A stretch of 64,000 nucleotides of DNA from Bursaphelenchus xylophilus. Taxonomy: Eukaryota > Nematoda > Chromadorea > Rhabditida > Aphelenchoididae. Under the pieces are notes generated by a model. The model did not search any database and was not told the DNA's origin. It saw only the letters and a program-made list of their open reading frames with translations. The stretch lies in NCBI GenBank assembly GCA_904066235.2, contig CAJFCV020000004.1, positions 10,292,001 to 10,356,000 of the forward strand, read 5' to 3'. A program made the translations under genes and the position numbers. Below are positions 46,369 through 58,052 of the stretch, one piece after another (the first letter of the stretch is position 1; every line of letters begins with the position of its first letter).

Positions 46369-46514
46369 ACTAATGTAAAACTCCGGAAATTCCGCAATTT
46401 TGCCTCTCTTCCTTCACTCCAAATTTATAACGGCAAAAAATGTAGTCATGAAAAATCTCCAAACTTTTGAGCGTGATTAATGTTTGAAGCCGGCTTTTTG
46501 ACTTTCGATTTTAC

Positions 46515-46795
46515 CTGGTGTAAGCGTCAACACAGACAGTTGGCCCAGGAAGAGGTGGAAGTGGAGTTGTCGTGGTAAAAATTGAATTCCCATCAATCGG
46601 GTCGTAGTAAGGCTGCCCGCGCCTACAGTAGTTGCAAGTCAGCGGACAATAAGTCTTCATTAACTGACGATACGACGGATTGTCGCACAAATTTCGGGTT
46701 GTCGCACAATTCACCGCCGTATCAATGCATTGTTTTTGACAGTTAGATTTTGCGACAAAAGCAAAAAGCAAGGGGGCAATCACAAGGAATTTCAT
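46515..46795 (-). CDS. Secreted ShK-domain protein, 5' exon
   Basis: First exon on the minus strand with ATG at 46,795. Residues 1-19 (MKFLVIAPLLFAFVAKSNC) form a clear signal peptide. Residues 23-57 form a ShK-type six-Cys domain, from CIDTAVNC through YCPLTCNYC, with the typical TCxxC close. A Thr/Pro-rich linker follows (TTTTPLPPLPGP), then VCVDAYT, which looks like the start of a second ShK domain. A splice donor CAG|GTAAAA lies at 46,514/46,513, so the gene continues to lower coordinates. I could not identify the next exon; a MITE occupies part of the expected intron. ShK proteins in nematodes are commonly secreted or cuticle-associated. Confidence 0.65.
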
Positions 46796-49088
46796 TACTG
46801 TAAAAGCCCGACAAGTCTTAAAAAAGTGAACTTCGGTAACATTTCCTTTATATATCCCTCAAAAGAGTAGTATTTGAATTGTAAAACATCTCGCCGTCAT
46901 TGTCAAATATTTGCAATTTCTATTAAATTCCTTGATCTTGCGAGTCAAAAATATGGTTTAGTGCTCCCAACTGCAACAACGACCCGAGTTTTGTTTGACT
47001 TGTGGGTTGAAAGACGGGGTAAACAGTTGAATCATAACGGCGTGCAGAGCGAAACTTTGGTTTTAATAAAACAAAATTTGCGTTTAGGAAGCCCAAAAAG
47101 TCATTTTTTATTTACTGTATGTACACAGCATTCAACTATCTTTGTGGTAGAGAGAATATGCAAAACACGGAGTGCAGTCAGGAAGATAGAGAAACATTTT
47201 TTGGTAAAATATCTGTCAGTTTTGTGGGTAAAAAATTGGTTTCTTATGGAGACGTTATATTATTTACTTTATGGCAGAAATAATAAAGAAACTTGTCACG
47301 CCGAGATTTGCCAAAAAAGGGAGCATTTTTACCAACTTTCAACTTGAAAAATCTCGGTGATTCCTGACAAGCGCGAGCCAGAAAGAGAAGTTTTATATAT
47401 GAAGATATGAGAATTGTTCTTCAAGCACTTTGCTGATAGTTTGGGGAGGGCACAATTGCTTCAAATAACCAATTTTTAACGTATTATAGATAAGGCCATA
47501 GAGATTTTTTTGCCGCTTTTCGCATGGCGCACTTGCAACAAAAGGTTTGAATATGCCGGCTACACGAAGAGCATGAATTTTCAGGAACTACTGTGTGGTT
47601 TGACTCTTCTGTGCGTAAAATTTAACAAGGATACGACCGCTACATTTTACTCATTGCACATCTGAAAAAAGGCTTCATAAATGCATGGCATGTTGTTATG
47701 TGCGACTTGCAAAAACACCGCTGTTTCTCTGAAACCGAAATAATTTCTCCGCAACAACAATTCAGAGTACGAACCTGACCTTACCATTAAATATCGCTAT
47801 TTTCCAAAACTAGAAGGCACTCGGCTCTAAATACAACACAAAGCAGAAAAATCGCGGAAAAAAGTTTAACTTTGTAAAAAAAGAACACTAACAAGTCAAT
47901 TGAACGGTGTTCGTTTATCTTTTTCTCTCTCCGCAAGAACTTGCGTCTTCCCATTACTCCTTTTTTGGAGTCTATTTTGGAGCGGGGCTCCCAAAATACA
48001 ACGCGCAAACGGCCTTATAAAGGCGAGTGATCTGATTGTTGAGCAACAAGATTGGGGTAGCACAGGCATTAGGGATGAATGCGGGGATTTGGAGGTTTAG
48101 TTGGCTCTGAAAATATTGTTCTTTTAGCAAGTTATTTTTGAAAACAGGAGATAGACAATGGATTGTCATTGTCTGGCTTGAAAGCTATTTAAAAAACAGA
48201 AAGATTGGTGATCTTCGAAAGAATTTGGGCAATTTTTGATGGGGATTTGATACCGTCTCATGTAAAACTGAACTAGATTTGGTCTGTAATCTTGACCTGC
48301 TACTCTGAAGTAGATATGTCTCTGAGGCCGGGCTTGGCCGAAATCACGGCCCCAAGAGTCCGGCCCGGCCCCGTTAAAACTCGCGTGGCTCTGCCGAGCC
48401 CTTTGTGTGGCTATGGTGCCGGCCCCAGAGCCCTGTCTACTCTGAGGCACTCCATTTTGACTTTTAAATCACATTTGTCTCTATAATAGTCAGGCTCATT
48501 AAATTCCAGCGACAATTTATATAGACCACCCATATGTCCTTTTCCACCCATCATGTCACAATATGACATCCCTAATGCATCGAGAAGCCTCCACAAACTT
48601 CCCCGTCTGCCCACTTGGCCCTGAACACTTTTTTTGCAGTTTTCAAACCTCTTGGATCGAACTTTTATTTCATGACCTCGGATAAATACGGGGTCGTCTC
48701 GACGTTGACAGCTGATCGGGACGGGCTCTGAACTTTTGGGGACCATGGAGTATTTGCAATGGCAAAGGTCGGAGGTGGGCTTCAGATTACCTTTGCAATA
48801 CCTCGCTCCGCAAGTTGCAATATCTCCCGTTGTGAGCCGGGGATTGATCGGTTATGAAGGATGATTTGAAAAACGGATTTGCTCCAACACAGTTAATTCG
48901 ATTTCGGAGTTTTTTTGAGTTTCGTTGTTTTTGAGCAACGGGAAAATTGGCGTTCTTTCTGCTTGTAAACTTGTAAATTGTGACCTTGAATTTTCAACGG
49001 GTAAAGATAACATGTGAATTTTGAGGGAACCTATTCAAATCTTGCTAATTTTAGCTACTTCACTTAATTTACTACATAATTTGTCATC
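46796..49088. other. Spacer with a degenerate family-2 element and uncertain ORFs
   Basis: About 47,030-47,410 resembles the family-2 element in reverse: it contains a GAGAGAATATGCAAAACACG-type segment and AAAAATCTCGGTGATTCCTG. A GC-rich island at 48,320-48,440 (GGCCGGGCTTGGCC-like) interrupts AT-rich DNA. A minus ORF at 48,411-48,746 (111 codons, Cys and Gly rich) has no recognised domain and is left uncalled. The promoter of the flavin oxidoreductase should lie just left of 49,089. Confidence 0.4.
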
Positions 49089-52000
49089 ATGGTTCATGCT
49101 AGATGGCCAGTTGAGCTTGCGGTGGATCCCGAGACCTTGGAGCACCCGTTGAAATTCAAAACTGCCCTGGCGAAAGCCAAAAATCGATTTTTAAAGGTAA
49201 ACCAACAGAAAATTTATATAAAATCTTGTTATTCATTTTCTAAAATCAACATTTAGTCAGCTATGAGCGAAAACATTGCAACGGTTGATCCACGTCGCCT
49301 CGAATTCCACGGAGTCCCAACACAACGTCTAATTAACCTGTATGAGAAGTTTGGGGCCGGTGGATGGGGAGTTGTGGTCACCGGCAGTATCAGCGTCGAC
49401 CACAAGCACTACGAAGGGCCCGGAGCTATGATTATCAGCAAGGAATGCGAGTCCAACGCCCGTCGGGCTCAATTCAAACGACTTACGGACAACGCAAAGG
49501 CTCATAAGAGCTTGATACTCGCGCAGTTGAATCATGTGCGTATATTTATTTATTTTTTAATTGATTTTCATATACTTTTAATCATTTTCAATCCGTTTGC
49601 CCAAAAAATCGTCAAATTTTTAAGCTAAAAATTTGCAGAATGGCCGTCAAACACTCGGCATTATCAATCCAACTCCGTATTCCGCATCCGACGTCCAGCT
49701 GGGAATTGAAATGAAAGGCTCGAAGTATGGAAAGCCAATTCCATTGACCATTGAGCAAGTCAAGACCGAAGCTGTTGATCGTTTCGTCTACGCGGCACTC
49801 TTTGCTTATGAGACCGGTATGTCAAGCTGAGGTGTCCTGTGACCGGAATAGACCCTTAGCTATCGGTTTTTTACACTTTGTCTTGATTGCACAGAGAAGA
49901 CAGAGAGAAGACACGCAAAAACGTACTCTCTCGCCTCAAAAATTCCCCATTTCTTCTCCGACAAAAACATTTTTTGCGGTTTTTTTGCTACCCTTTTTAA
50001 AAAACCTGCACTTGAAAAATTTCCAAAAAATTTTTAGGCTTCAACGGTGTCCAAATCAACGCGGCATTTGGCTATCTGCTGTCCCAATTTCTGTCTCCAA
50101 CAACCAACCTTAGGAACGATGAGTATGGCGGATCTTGGAGGAACAGAGTCCGAGTTATCGATGAGATCTACCATGGAATAAGGTGGGATATCACTGTAGT
50201 TTCAGTTCTTAATGACGGTTGTTTTTTGTGGCAGAAGTTTAGTATTATATAACAGCCTTTCGGGAAAATAATGAGCACTTTGTCGATGCCCCCATCTGAA
50301 GTGAAAAGCAATTTGATTTTACTGCGGCACAGTTCACTTGACGATGCGATTTTCAATGCGACAGAGTGCTCATTATTTTCCCGACAGACTGGTATCTTTG
50401 CTCTATGACAGCCATAAGACAATGCCTCGTTTAAGCTTCTTTATATTCATTTTTATTCGTTTCGAAAGCACCCAAAAACCTGCCCAAAGCAGATCCTTCC
50501 AGTATAATCATCCTCGAGGAATTGCCCCTTTTTCTGCGGATAGCAAAAGGGTCGTCCCCACCAAACTCTTCCAATAACCACTATAAACAGGATCATAAAG
50601 GTTGAGCTAAGCAGCAGACAGAACCCAATCACCTCTTGATCCACCACTGTCATCCGATACAAATACGTCGGGTATTGGAAATAGTTATAGTAGTTGGCGT
50701 CGGCAAGCAGCAAAATGGCGAAAACAACGTAGAATATGATGACAATGAACTGAAAATTGGGACGATTGATTATAAGTTACGTAGTTGAAGTCTATCGCCA
50801 GCGGATAAGACTCACATCCAGAATAAAAAATGCGTATAACCATGAGGCAGTTCGATTGAATACTCCCATATGAGCAAAAAGAAAAGCGGCGAGACTGGCG
50901 ACGTTGAAGAGATTATACCATCCCCAGCCATTTGAGAATAGAATTACTATAAATACAATTCTAAAAAATGTGTTGGGAAACTTCCCAACTTACTGAAAAA
51001 TCACGACTAGCCATCGAAGAATGTAGCTGAATATATGAAACAGTCGGAGAAGTAGCTTTTGAACGCTTTCGCCGGTCACAGAAACTTCTGTCGACTGTAA
51101 TAGGTACATAGCAATTTTGACAGTGAAATATAGGATATATATCCATCATATTTGCGTCTGGCTTACCTCACTAACAATCGGTGGCGGATCGGTGGTGTAG
51201 CTGTACAAAGACGGCGTTTGATTAATGTAATACACCGCGCTGTTAGTCTGCCCACTATTCACCGACGTATCCAAATACCTCGGCGAGCTACTGTCATAAT
51301 AATAGGGGGTCTGCGTAGCGGCCGTCGTAGTAATGGGACGAGAAGGCAATTCATCCGCATTCAAGTCAATACTAGAGTAGGCCCGCTGCAGCGGTACGGG
51401 TGTGGCTCGCTTCATGCTGTCTAATCAAATCGCGAATTTAATCGAAAAGCATGACGACAGGACGACCCTCAGTTCATGACAAAATCCCCATCCCCTCTCC
51501 TGGAAAATGTGAATCACTCGGCGCGCTGGAAGATATTATTTCTTCTTGTTTGCATTTTTATGACCGTCTTCATCATAACCGAGCAATAAAATCCACCGCG
51601 AATAAAACCCCATTAGAAACGAGAAGAACATTTTTCTGGATTCTGAGGAGTTTTAATCCCAATGACATATTCATATTTACGTGTATTTTTACAGGTCCCA
51701 AATTCCTGCGGGCTCGGGATTCGTGTTGAGCATCAAAATCAACTCGGCTGAATTCCAGGAAGGTGGGCTGGACCAAAATGACGTCATCAACATGGCCAAG
51801 CACTTTGATGTAAGTCCACAATTAAGGGCACATTTTACCGTTGTTATCAGCTTGTCGGGAAAATAATGCGCATTTTGTCGCTATGCCAATCGAGTCGCTA
51901 AAGTGAAAAGAAATTTCATTTTGCAACGACTCAATTCATTTTCTCGGAGGCGAAGCAATTTTTAATGCGTCAGGGCGCTCATTATTTTCCCGACAGACTG

Positions 52001-52707
52001 ATAACTCATCTTATACATATCGTTATAACATTAACTTTGCAGGAGCTCGGCTTTGACTTCATCGAACTCACCGGCGGAAACTTGGAAGCCGCCCGAATGG
52101 GCCACGTAAAAGAATCGACAAAGAAGCGTGAAGCTTACTTTATCGAATTCGCCGGTGCCATTAAGCCTAACATTCAGAACGCCGCGATCTACCTGACCGG
52201 TGGTTTCCGGACCGCTCCAGCAATGGTGGCAGCAATTCGAAACAACGAAACCGACGGAATTGGGCTGGCCAGACCTGCTGCAGCTGAGCCGGGTAAGAAA
52301 ACAGAGCCTAAAAGATGGCCTATAATAGTTATACTGAAGACAAGCTTACCGTTCACTTTTCAGACCTTCCAAAGAAAATTATCAACCATGGTGTTCAATC
52401 GTGCGCCGCAACAATTTTCGCAGACGACTTTATGATTTCAATGCCGGCGGCGAACACACAACTTGCGCAGGCTGGAAGCTCGGATGTCAGCGAATGCCAC
52501 GGCGACCTGTGCCATGGAATCAGCGACTTCTCCAACCCCGACGAAGCCGAAACCTACAAGAATGCAATGTTCAAGTGGTTCGGGGAGCTGTGCGAGGCCG
52601 GCAGTAAGGGTCGCGCAGAGATTGGGGTTTTTGAGTACCATACTCGGTCGAAGAACGCGCCGCACGAACACAAGGGCTTCATTCGTCGTCTACTGGAGAG
52701 CATCTAA
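49089..52707 (+). CDS. Old Yellow Enzyme-like NADH:flavin oxidoreductase
   Basis: Seven exons: 49089-49196, 49257-49535, 49639-49816, 50038-50182, 51695-51809, 52043-52292 and 52364-52707. All phases agree and give 472 residues. The family is a TIM-barrel FMN enzyme that reduces activated C=C bonds with NAD(P)H. Hallmarks are KNRFLKSAMSE near the N-terminus, HNGRQ (129-133), LLSQFLSPTTN with DEYGG (216-220) after the third barrel segment, and GLARPAAAEPDLP in the phosphate-binding region. There is no C-terminal Fe-S/flavodoxin extension. The usual substrate-binding pair (His-x-x-His/Asn in V-E-I-H-x-A-H/N-G-Y-L) reads VQINAAFGYL here, with Asn196 and Phe199, so the substrate or mechanism may differ. 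Intron 4 (1,512 bp) contains an antisense gene and a MITE; intron 5 carries another MITE. Confidence 0.9.
50248..50394. mobile_element. Family-1 MITE in intron 4 of the flavin oxidoreductase
   Basis: The left end CAGCCTTTCGGGAAAATAAT and the right end ATTATTTTCCCGACAGACTG are inverted. It lies just downstream of the 3' end of the nested antisense gene. Confidence 0.85.
50453..51415 (-). CDS. Nested antisense four-transmembrane protein, unknown function
   Basis: Minus-strand gene wholly inside intron 4 of the flavin oxidoreductase. Exons are 51415-51167, 51094-50994, 50960-50816 and 50749-50453. Introns are 72, 33 and 66 bp with GT..AG ends, and phases agree to give 263 residues. The N-terminal 90 residues are polar, rich in Tyr, Ser and Thr, and probably cytosolic. 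Four hydrophobic helices follow at about 103-125, 131-151, 158-181 and 205-225, giving a tetraspan/MARVEL-like layout. The tail is short and contains CYPQKKG and a DDYTGR segment. The sequence does not match a family I can name. Its compactness and four consistent joins argue that it is real. It may be regulated together with, or interfere with, the host gene, which is inference. Confidence 0.72.
51845..52003. mobile_element. Family-1 MITE in intron 5 of the flavin oxidoreductase
   Basis: Starts TATCAGCTTGTCGGGAAAAT and ends ATTATTTTCCCGACAGACTG followed by ATA. It makes up most of the 233-bp intron. Confidence 0.87.
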
Positions 52708-52804
52708 CTGTGATAATGGGAGAATTTATGCCGCAACCCCCTCGCTTAATAATATTCGAATATATATGTGTTTTGTCTCCGCATAAGCATCGTTTTATGA
52801 GTAA

Positions 52805-52810
52805 AATAAA
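52805..52810 (+). terminator. AATAAA polyadenylation signal of the flavin oxidoreductase
   Basis: AATAAA lies 98 bases past the stop codon at 52,707, in AT-rich sequence. No other gene on this strand begins before 53,118. Confidence 0.6.
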
Positions 52811-53117
52811 GCCAAAAAATATAGTGGTAGTATGTGAAATGAAAAATTCTACAAGTCAGCAACGGCATGCATGAATGCCAATGAACGTCTTCGCCTTTTA
52901 CCGTAGATGTACGTTCTCGTCTGTTACTTCGTCTCCAGTAGGAGATCCAATTACGGGATTTATACTATGGATCCCAATTTCATCCTCTGTTACAAAGTCC
53001 AATTGCCCTAACTTGCCGTACGGCTTATTTCTGAGAAAATATTAATACTTCTCGTGGACCAAAGCCTTCGAAAATTTATGTTCTTCTGGTAGACAAGTCT
53101 CTAGAGCACTTCAGAAG

Positions 53118-54304
53118 ATGGTTGATTACCATGCATTCCATCTTGCTGCCGAGGCCACCTTTTCTATTCTGGCGATTTCTTGCAGTCTTTACATCATCTT
53201 CCTGGCAATGTATCGCACAAAGAATAAGGCGGTGAAAGTGTATTCGCAAATGTTGGTGATGAACGCGTGCGTAGACTTGGGTTATAGTCTTTGTAATCTG
53301 ATTGGATTGCCGGTAAACCAAACCTTGTGGATTGTTGTACACGCGGTATTTAGATCTTCTACATTTACGATGGGCTTTTCTTTCTGTCCGCCGGAAACCC
53401 TCTGCTCAAGGACTTGCCCTGGTCAGCCAACATCGTCACGAGTTTTCAAGGCTTTCTGATCTACGTGTCCGTCGTGATCATTCCCATTCAGTTCATGTAC
53501 CGCTACAGTGTCATCACGAACAAACCCTACACCAGCCCGCAGCTCATTCGCATCTTCATGATCGGCATTACGTACCCACTTTTCCATGGTATTCTCTGCT
53601 TCTACACCTTCAAAGAGCCTTCGCCCGAGTTCGATAAGATTTTTATTGGGGATCCCGTTATTGGCTCGTTGGGATATATCCCACCGTATCGGGTTGGCGA
53701 CTGCGCCAACTCGAAGTTAATGGCCGTGCACATGAGCAATTGCATGGTGATGACGGTGGCCAGCTATATTGTGATCATGATCGTCTACCAGAGGACAAGA
53801 GAGGCCTTCATTCGCATGGAGCCGCAAATGACGGAGCAGACAAAGAAGGTGCAGAAACAAATGGAGAGGGTTATTTTTATTCAGGTAAGACGACCATTGT
53901 AAAAAATCACAAAAAAGTTGTTATGAAAAATCATAAAAAAGTGATTCCCGCGCTCGCAATGGCATTATGCTCACTATTTTCCGACGGACTGATATTTCCG
54001 TACTTTTGCCAGCCTTTATAAATTTTGAATAATTTTTCAGGCTGTTTTCCCGATCGTGGTGCTTTTCATCCCCGGCACTGTTCTACCAATCGCATCTTTG
54101 CTGAAGATCAACGTAACAATGATGGGAGAATTTGTTGCCATAATGCACACAACTCCGGTTTTCAACTCATTCTCGGTTGTGCTGTGCGTCCCCACTTATC
54201 GCCGCACGTTCCTGAGCATTTTCTGCCGGCCAAAGTTCGTTAATCCTGGCTCCAGCAACAACAAGAACACACATACCAACACTGACTCTGATGTTGTTTT
54301 TTAA
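53118..54304 (+). CDS. Seven-transmembrane chemoreceptor 1 (Srd-like, Str superfamily)
   Basis: Three exons: 53118-53312, 53354-53884 and 54041-54304, giving 329 residues. The first intron is only 41 bp; the second is 156 bp and holds a worn MITE right end. Exon 1 carries TM1 and TM2 joined by a basic loop (YRTKNKAVKVY). Exon 2 starts IFYIYDGLFFL (TM3) and continues through SVVIIPIQFMYRYSVI (TM4 and a DRY-like RYS) to PPYRVGDC and a TM5 helix, ending TKKVQKQMERVIFIQ. Exon 3 carries TM6 (FPIVVLFIPGT) and TM7 (TTPVFNSFSVVLCVPTYRR) and a Ser/Asn/Thr tail. Such receptors are chemosensory GPCRs of nematode sensory neurons. The family assignment is from overall layout and could be another Str-superfamily branch. 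It is first of a four-gene tandem cluster. Confidence 0.85.
53955..54000. mobile_element. Right-end remnant of a family-1 MITE in intron 2 of receptor 1
   Basis: TGCTCACTATTTTCCGACGGACTGATATTT-like sequence (given here in part: CACTATTTTCCGACGGACTG) matches the right terminus of family 1 with small changes. The left terminus is not recognisable. Confidence 0.6.
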
Positions 54305-56265
54305 ATTCAGTTTTGAGTTTTTTTACACAAAAAACATGGTGATGGAGTGTTGTATAATTATACTGCCCGACAATTAAAAGGGAAACCTCGATTCTGAGTA
54401 CGAGATTGCCCTGGCTCGAGGTGTTCACGGAGCTCGCTTCGGTACCTAAGGACCACGCAGAGTACAGATTTTAATACTTGTGTACTTTAAATTCACTGTG
54501 TAATGACTTTTTTAGAAATCTTTGGGCATCAATTAAAACCAAAGTTTGAAATCGACTTAACTGACCTTTTAAGAGATCGTCATTAGGACGGAAACGGTCA
54601 AAGAACATAGTCAAGGTAGCAGTAAACCGTCCTGGGCACAGTTTACAATAATGATCCAAGTTTTTTAGGCCATTAGTAACATAAAACCGGCTTCAAGATG
54701 CAGAATTTTTATGTCAAAATAGGACCGTTTGGTACTATTTGTCATGAGACAATGTTACGTTGCTGAACACATTTTCTGAGATTTTTTTAAAGAAGACTTA
54801 TTGTAAGAGTCCATAAAGTCGCCCAAAAATTATAAAAAAACCCCATGGTACAGTGCACCTGAAGTTCAGAGGTATTAAAATTGACGCTCAGCATTGGCGG
54901 TTAGCTACTGAAGAGACCTGAGTGCACACTTAGTGCATCAAGGTAATGTCAGGCTCACATTCAAGGCTACACTTTTACTTGTCCAGTATAAATTTTTTTG
55001 GAAAATAAATGGCGTTGTTAAAACACTGTTTTTATCTTCGTATTGTCGCGAAGATACTTCCGATATACACATGTATTATCCGAACCCCTCAAAAAAGCAG
55101 TCATATAGAGTCTTCAAGACGGCGGACCGCAATTACCTTTATCTCCAAAAGTAAAGACGCTGACGCAAACGCAATTACCGGATTGACACCGACTTCTCAA
55201 ATGAGTCTAGGCTTTGAGGAAAGTCCCCGGAAACTACGGTACAAGAGAACCTTTAAAGGCACCGCCAACTGTCGTTTGCACTGAAATGTCGAAAGGTAGC
55301 TGGTCACTAAAAGGTTATGGGGTGTGTGTGGGATGAATAGTAGTAGCATTTGGTGCACTGTAGTAGGTAGCTAGGTGGCATTAGCCTAATGAAAGGTAAA
55401 CCAAATACGCCGACAGAGTGGTCTTTATTTGCAATAAATGGTATACACTTTATGGTCATTCCCGTTTTGGGTATTTATACGGTGCGGAAAGAAGACCAGA
55501 GTGTCTTTTACAGAGTTTTGCAGGTTCTGGGTTAGTCATATCTCCACTAAAGCTGTTTATTGTTCTATGCTGGGCTGCAGGTACCGAAGGGTTCATAAAA
55601 ATTAAGTCTTAATTCTGAGCCCGATAGTGTCCTGAGACAAGAGGAATCCTCTCAGGTGGCTTCGGTCTCAAAATATACCAACTTTAATATAAGTCTACAC
55701 TCTAAATTTGCATTACCGGGAGATTTTTTGGGATCAAAACCAGCATGGAACAATAGTCAAAGTTCCAAGGGTAATATTTTCCGGTTTCAAGGTGGGAAAT
55801 GGTTGTCAACAGGAGCACTTTTTATCGAGCTCTAAACTGCATATGAAACACGGAGACTTTCATAGTAAAGAAATCATTTGGCTGCACGCAAGCATTTCGC
55901 GTCTGGAGCTACGAAAAAATGTTGCTTTCTCTGCCGTACCCTTGATATATCAAAGTCCAAGTTTCTTTGTTATTACGGCCAGAGAAGGATTGTTTTCGTG
56001 CCGAGAGTAAGGGAAATATTCCTCCAGTAATTTTTGATAGTTCTGTAGCAAATACCAACGACGTGCTCCCGCAAATAGTACATGCACTTTTAGAAAAACG
56101 CAGTAATAGTGTAAAATCCCGGACTTAGAACTTCGAACTCAATCCCCGCCAGTTTCACACCGTGATTCTTGTTGCAGTGTACCAATTTTTAGTTTGCGTG
56201 CCACTGGAAAGAATATAAACAAGCAAAACAGTTTTCAGCACACACTTCGAACTGTCAGCAAAATC
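54305..56265. other. Spacer between receptors 1 and 2
   Basis: Nearly 2 kb without a defensible exon. A weak family-2 resemblance (GTCTGGAGCTACGAAAAAAT and nearby) occurs near 55,900. A 100-codon ORF at 55,708-56,010 overlaps that region and is not called. The promoter of receptor 2 should be in the last few hundred bases. Confidence 0.4.
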
Positions 56266-57525
56266 ATGGCGGATTTTCACATGATCCATTTGTTTTGTGA
56301 GGTGTTCTTCTCGATGATTGCGCTGATCTGCAGCTGTTTTATCATCTATCTGGCCATATTTCGGACGCGGAACAAGACGGTCAAAGTCTATGCGCACATG
56401 TTGATTATGAATGCGACGGTCGATATTATGTATAGCATGTGCAACTTGGTCGCCATGCCGGTAGGTATTAAATTGAAGACTTTAGCACTGTAACGGTAGT
56501 TTTGAGTTGCTAACACTCCGCTTTTCAGATGTTTTTCATATGGGATAGCTACTTCATTCTTGCCGCCGCGAATCCTTTGCTGCAGAATTTCCAATCGTCC
56601 GCTTATATCGTCACCTCTTGCCAGGGCTTCTTGATCTACGTCTCCGTGGTTCTGATCCCGATGCAATTCTTGTATCGCTACAGTGTGATCAGCCAGAAGC
56701 CCTTCAACAGCACGCAACTGGCCAAGGTTTTCCTCCTTGCCAACGTCTACCCGTTCATGCACGGGGTCCTGTGCTTCTTCACCTTCAACCCGCCGAACGA
56801 GCACTTCGACGCGGTTTATAGGCTCGATCCCGCTGTGCGCGACCTCCCGCGACTCCCTCCGTACATGGTGGGGGATTGCACCGGCGCTTCGACGTTGATG
56901 AAGTTGCACATGGCTAATTGTATTGTGATGACCGCCCTCAGCTACGTCTTCATTGTCGTGATTTATCGGAAAACGAAAGTGATGTTCGCGAGGATGGAGT
57001 CCAAAATGTCGGCCAACACGAAGAAGACGCAGAAACAAATGGAAAGAGTCATCTTTATTCAGGTATGAAGAAGTAGATCCTGAAGAAAATACGTCCCTGC
57101 TGTGCACCAGTCTGTCGGGAAAATAATGAGTGCACTATCGCATCAAAGATAATGAATTGTATCGGAGCAAAATAATATTGCTTTTCCTACATTGTGCCCA
57201 TTATTTTCCCGACAGAAACCTTATCTTTCAGGCCCTGTTCCCGATTATTGTTCTCTTCATTCCGGGCACTATCTTGCCCGTCTTCGCGCTGATGAAAATC
57301 AACTACGAATGGACCGGAGAAATCATCGCAATAATGCACACAACTCCTGTTTTCAACTCGCTCTCCGTGCTGTTGTTGGTCCCAAGCTATCGGCAAATTG
57401 TGTTGGGGATATTCTGTCGCTCCTCGCCGCCGGTCGGCAGCATCAGCACGCTGACGGGCAATAGCCGACAACACAACACACATACAACGGGTTCTGCGGG
57501 CGACGAGGAGGAGATGTTTGCATAA
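56266..57525 (+). CDS. Seven-transmembrane chemoreceptor 2 (Srd-like)
   Basis: Exons 56266-56460, 56529-57062 and 57232-57525 give 340 residues. I chose ATG 56,266 because MADFHMIHLFCEV aligns with the start of receptor 1 (MVDYHAFHLAAEA) and both first exons are then 195 bp; an in-frame ATG at 56,194 would add 24 residues. Exon 2 begins MFFIWDSYFIL, contains LYRYSVI and PPYMVGDC, and has one codon more than its paralogues (the GAS insertion after GDC). The intracellular end is TKKTQKQMERVIFIQ. The C-terminal tail is longer and ends in an acidic stretch, DEEEMFA. Intron 2 contains a short family-1 MITE. Same receptor family and likely role as its neighbours. Confidence 0.87.
57108..57216. mobile_element. 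Short family-1 MITE in intron 2 of receptor 2
   Basis: CCAGTCTGTCGGGAAAATAA at the left and CCATTATTTTCCCGACAG at the right are inverted. It is about 109 bp, with much of the interior lost. Confidence 0.85.
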
Positions 57526-57914
57526 TTCTTGTAATCAATATTTGATCCGGGTTTCTGTGGTGAACTGAAGTAAAATTTTTTATATTACTTGGTGTTGTAA
57601 ATACTTTCGGAATGATGAGATATGGAAAGCAAGCTAAGTCTGTGTTTTCAGTCCGTCGAAGATACAGAGTGTCCCAAAAAAATGGAAATTTTTTTTCATG
57701 GGTCCTGACGCGAAAATGGTTAGGTGCAGCCAAAGAATTTTACTACTGCAAAATTCTCCGTGTTTTTCTGTCCTAGTGGTTTGATTTTTATGCCCATATC
57801 GATTAATCGACCTGTTTTTTTGAATTTCAAACGAAGGGACCTCGATTTTGGGCTTTTTTTTTGAGGTTTTCGAACTGTTAATTCCCCCAGTATAGAAAGA
57901 ACGTTGTGTCTAAA

Positions 57915-58042
57915 GTAGCACCCTGTCGCAGCAAAAATAGCATCGTGCGAAAACGACTTTCGTCGCGACAAAATCAAATTGCTTTTAACTTCATTGACAC
58001 GATCGGCAGCGACAGTGCGCTCGCTATTTTCCCGACAGACAA
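57915..58042. mobile_element. Diverged family-1 MITE upstream of receptor 3
   Basis: The right end CGCTATTTTCCCGACAGAC and an interior GTCGCGACAAAATCAAATTG match the family. The left end is reduced to CACCCTGTCGCAGC. It abuts the ORF fragment that follows. Confidence 0.65.
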
Positions 58043-58052
58043 GCAGTATATG

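Noticed and set aside
46874..47347. Plus ORF, 157 codons
   Set aside because: Runs through a degenerate family-2 element, with composition typical of AT-rich non-coding DNA.
48411..48746. Minus ORF, 111 codons, with CDMMGGKGHMGG segment
   Set aside because: Protein-like in places, but no domain, no clear splice partners and a GC-rich repeat-like end. It could be a missed exon.
55708..56010. Plus ORF, 100 codons between receptors 1 and 2
   Set aside because: Overlaps sequence that resembles the family-2 repeat and has no domain.
56618..57107. ORFs on the opposite strand or other frames inside the receptor exons
   Set aside because: Shadows of GC-richer coding exons; the called frame carries the helices and the paralogue similarity.
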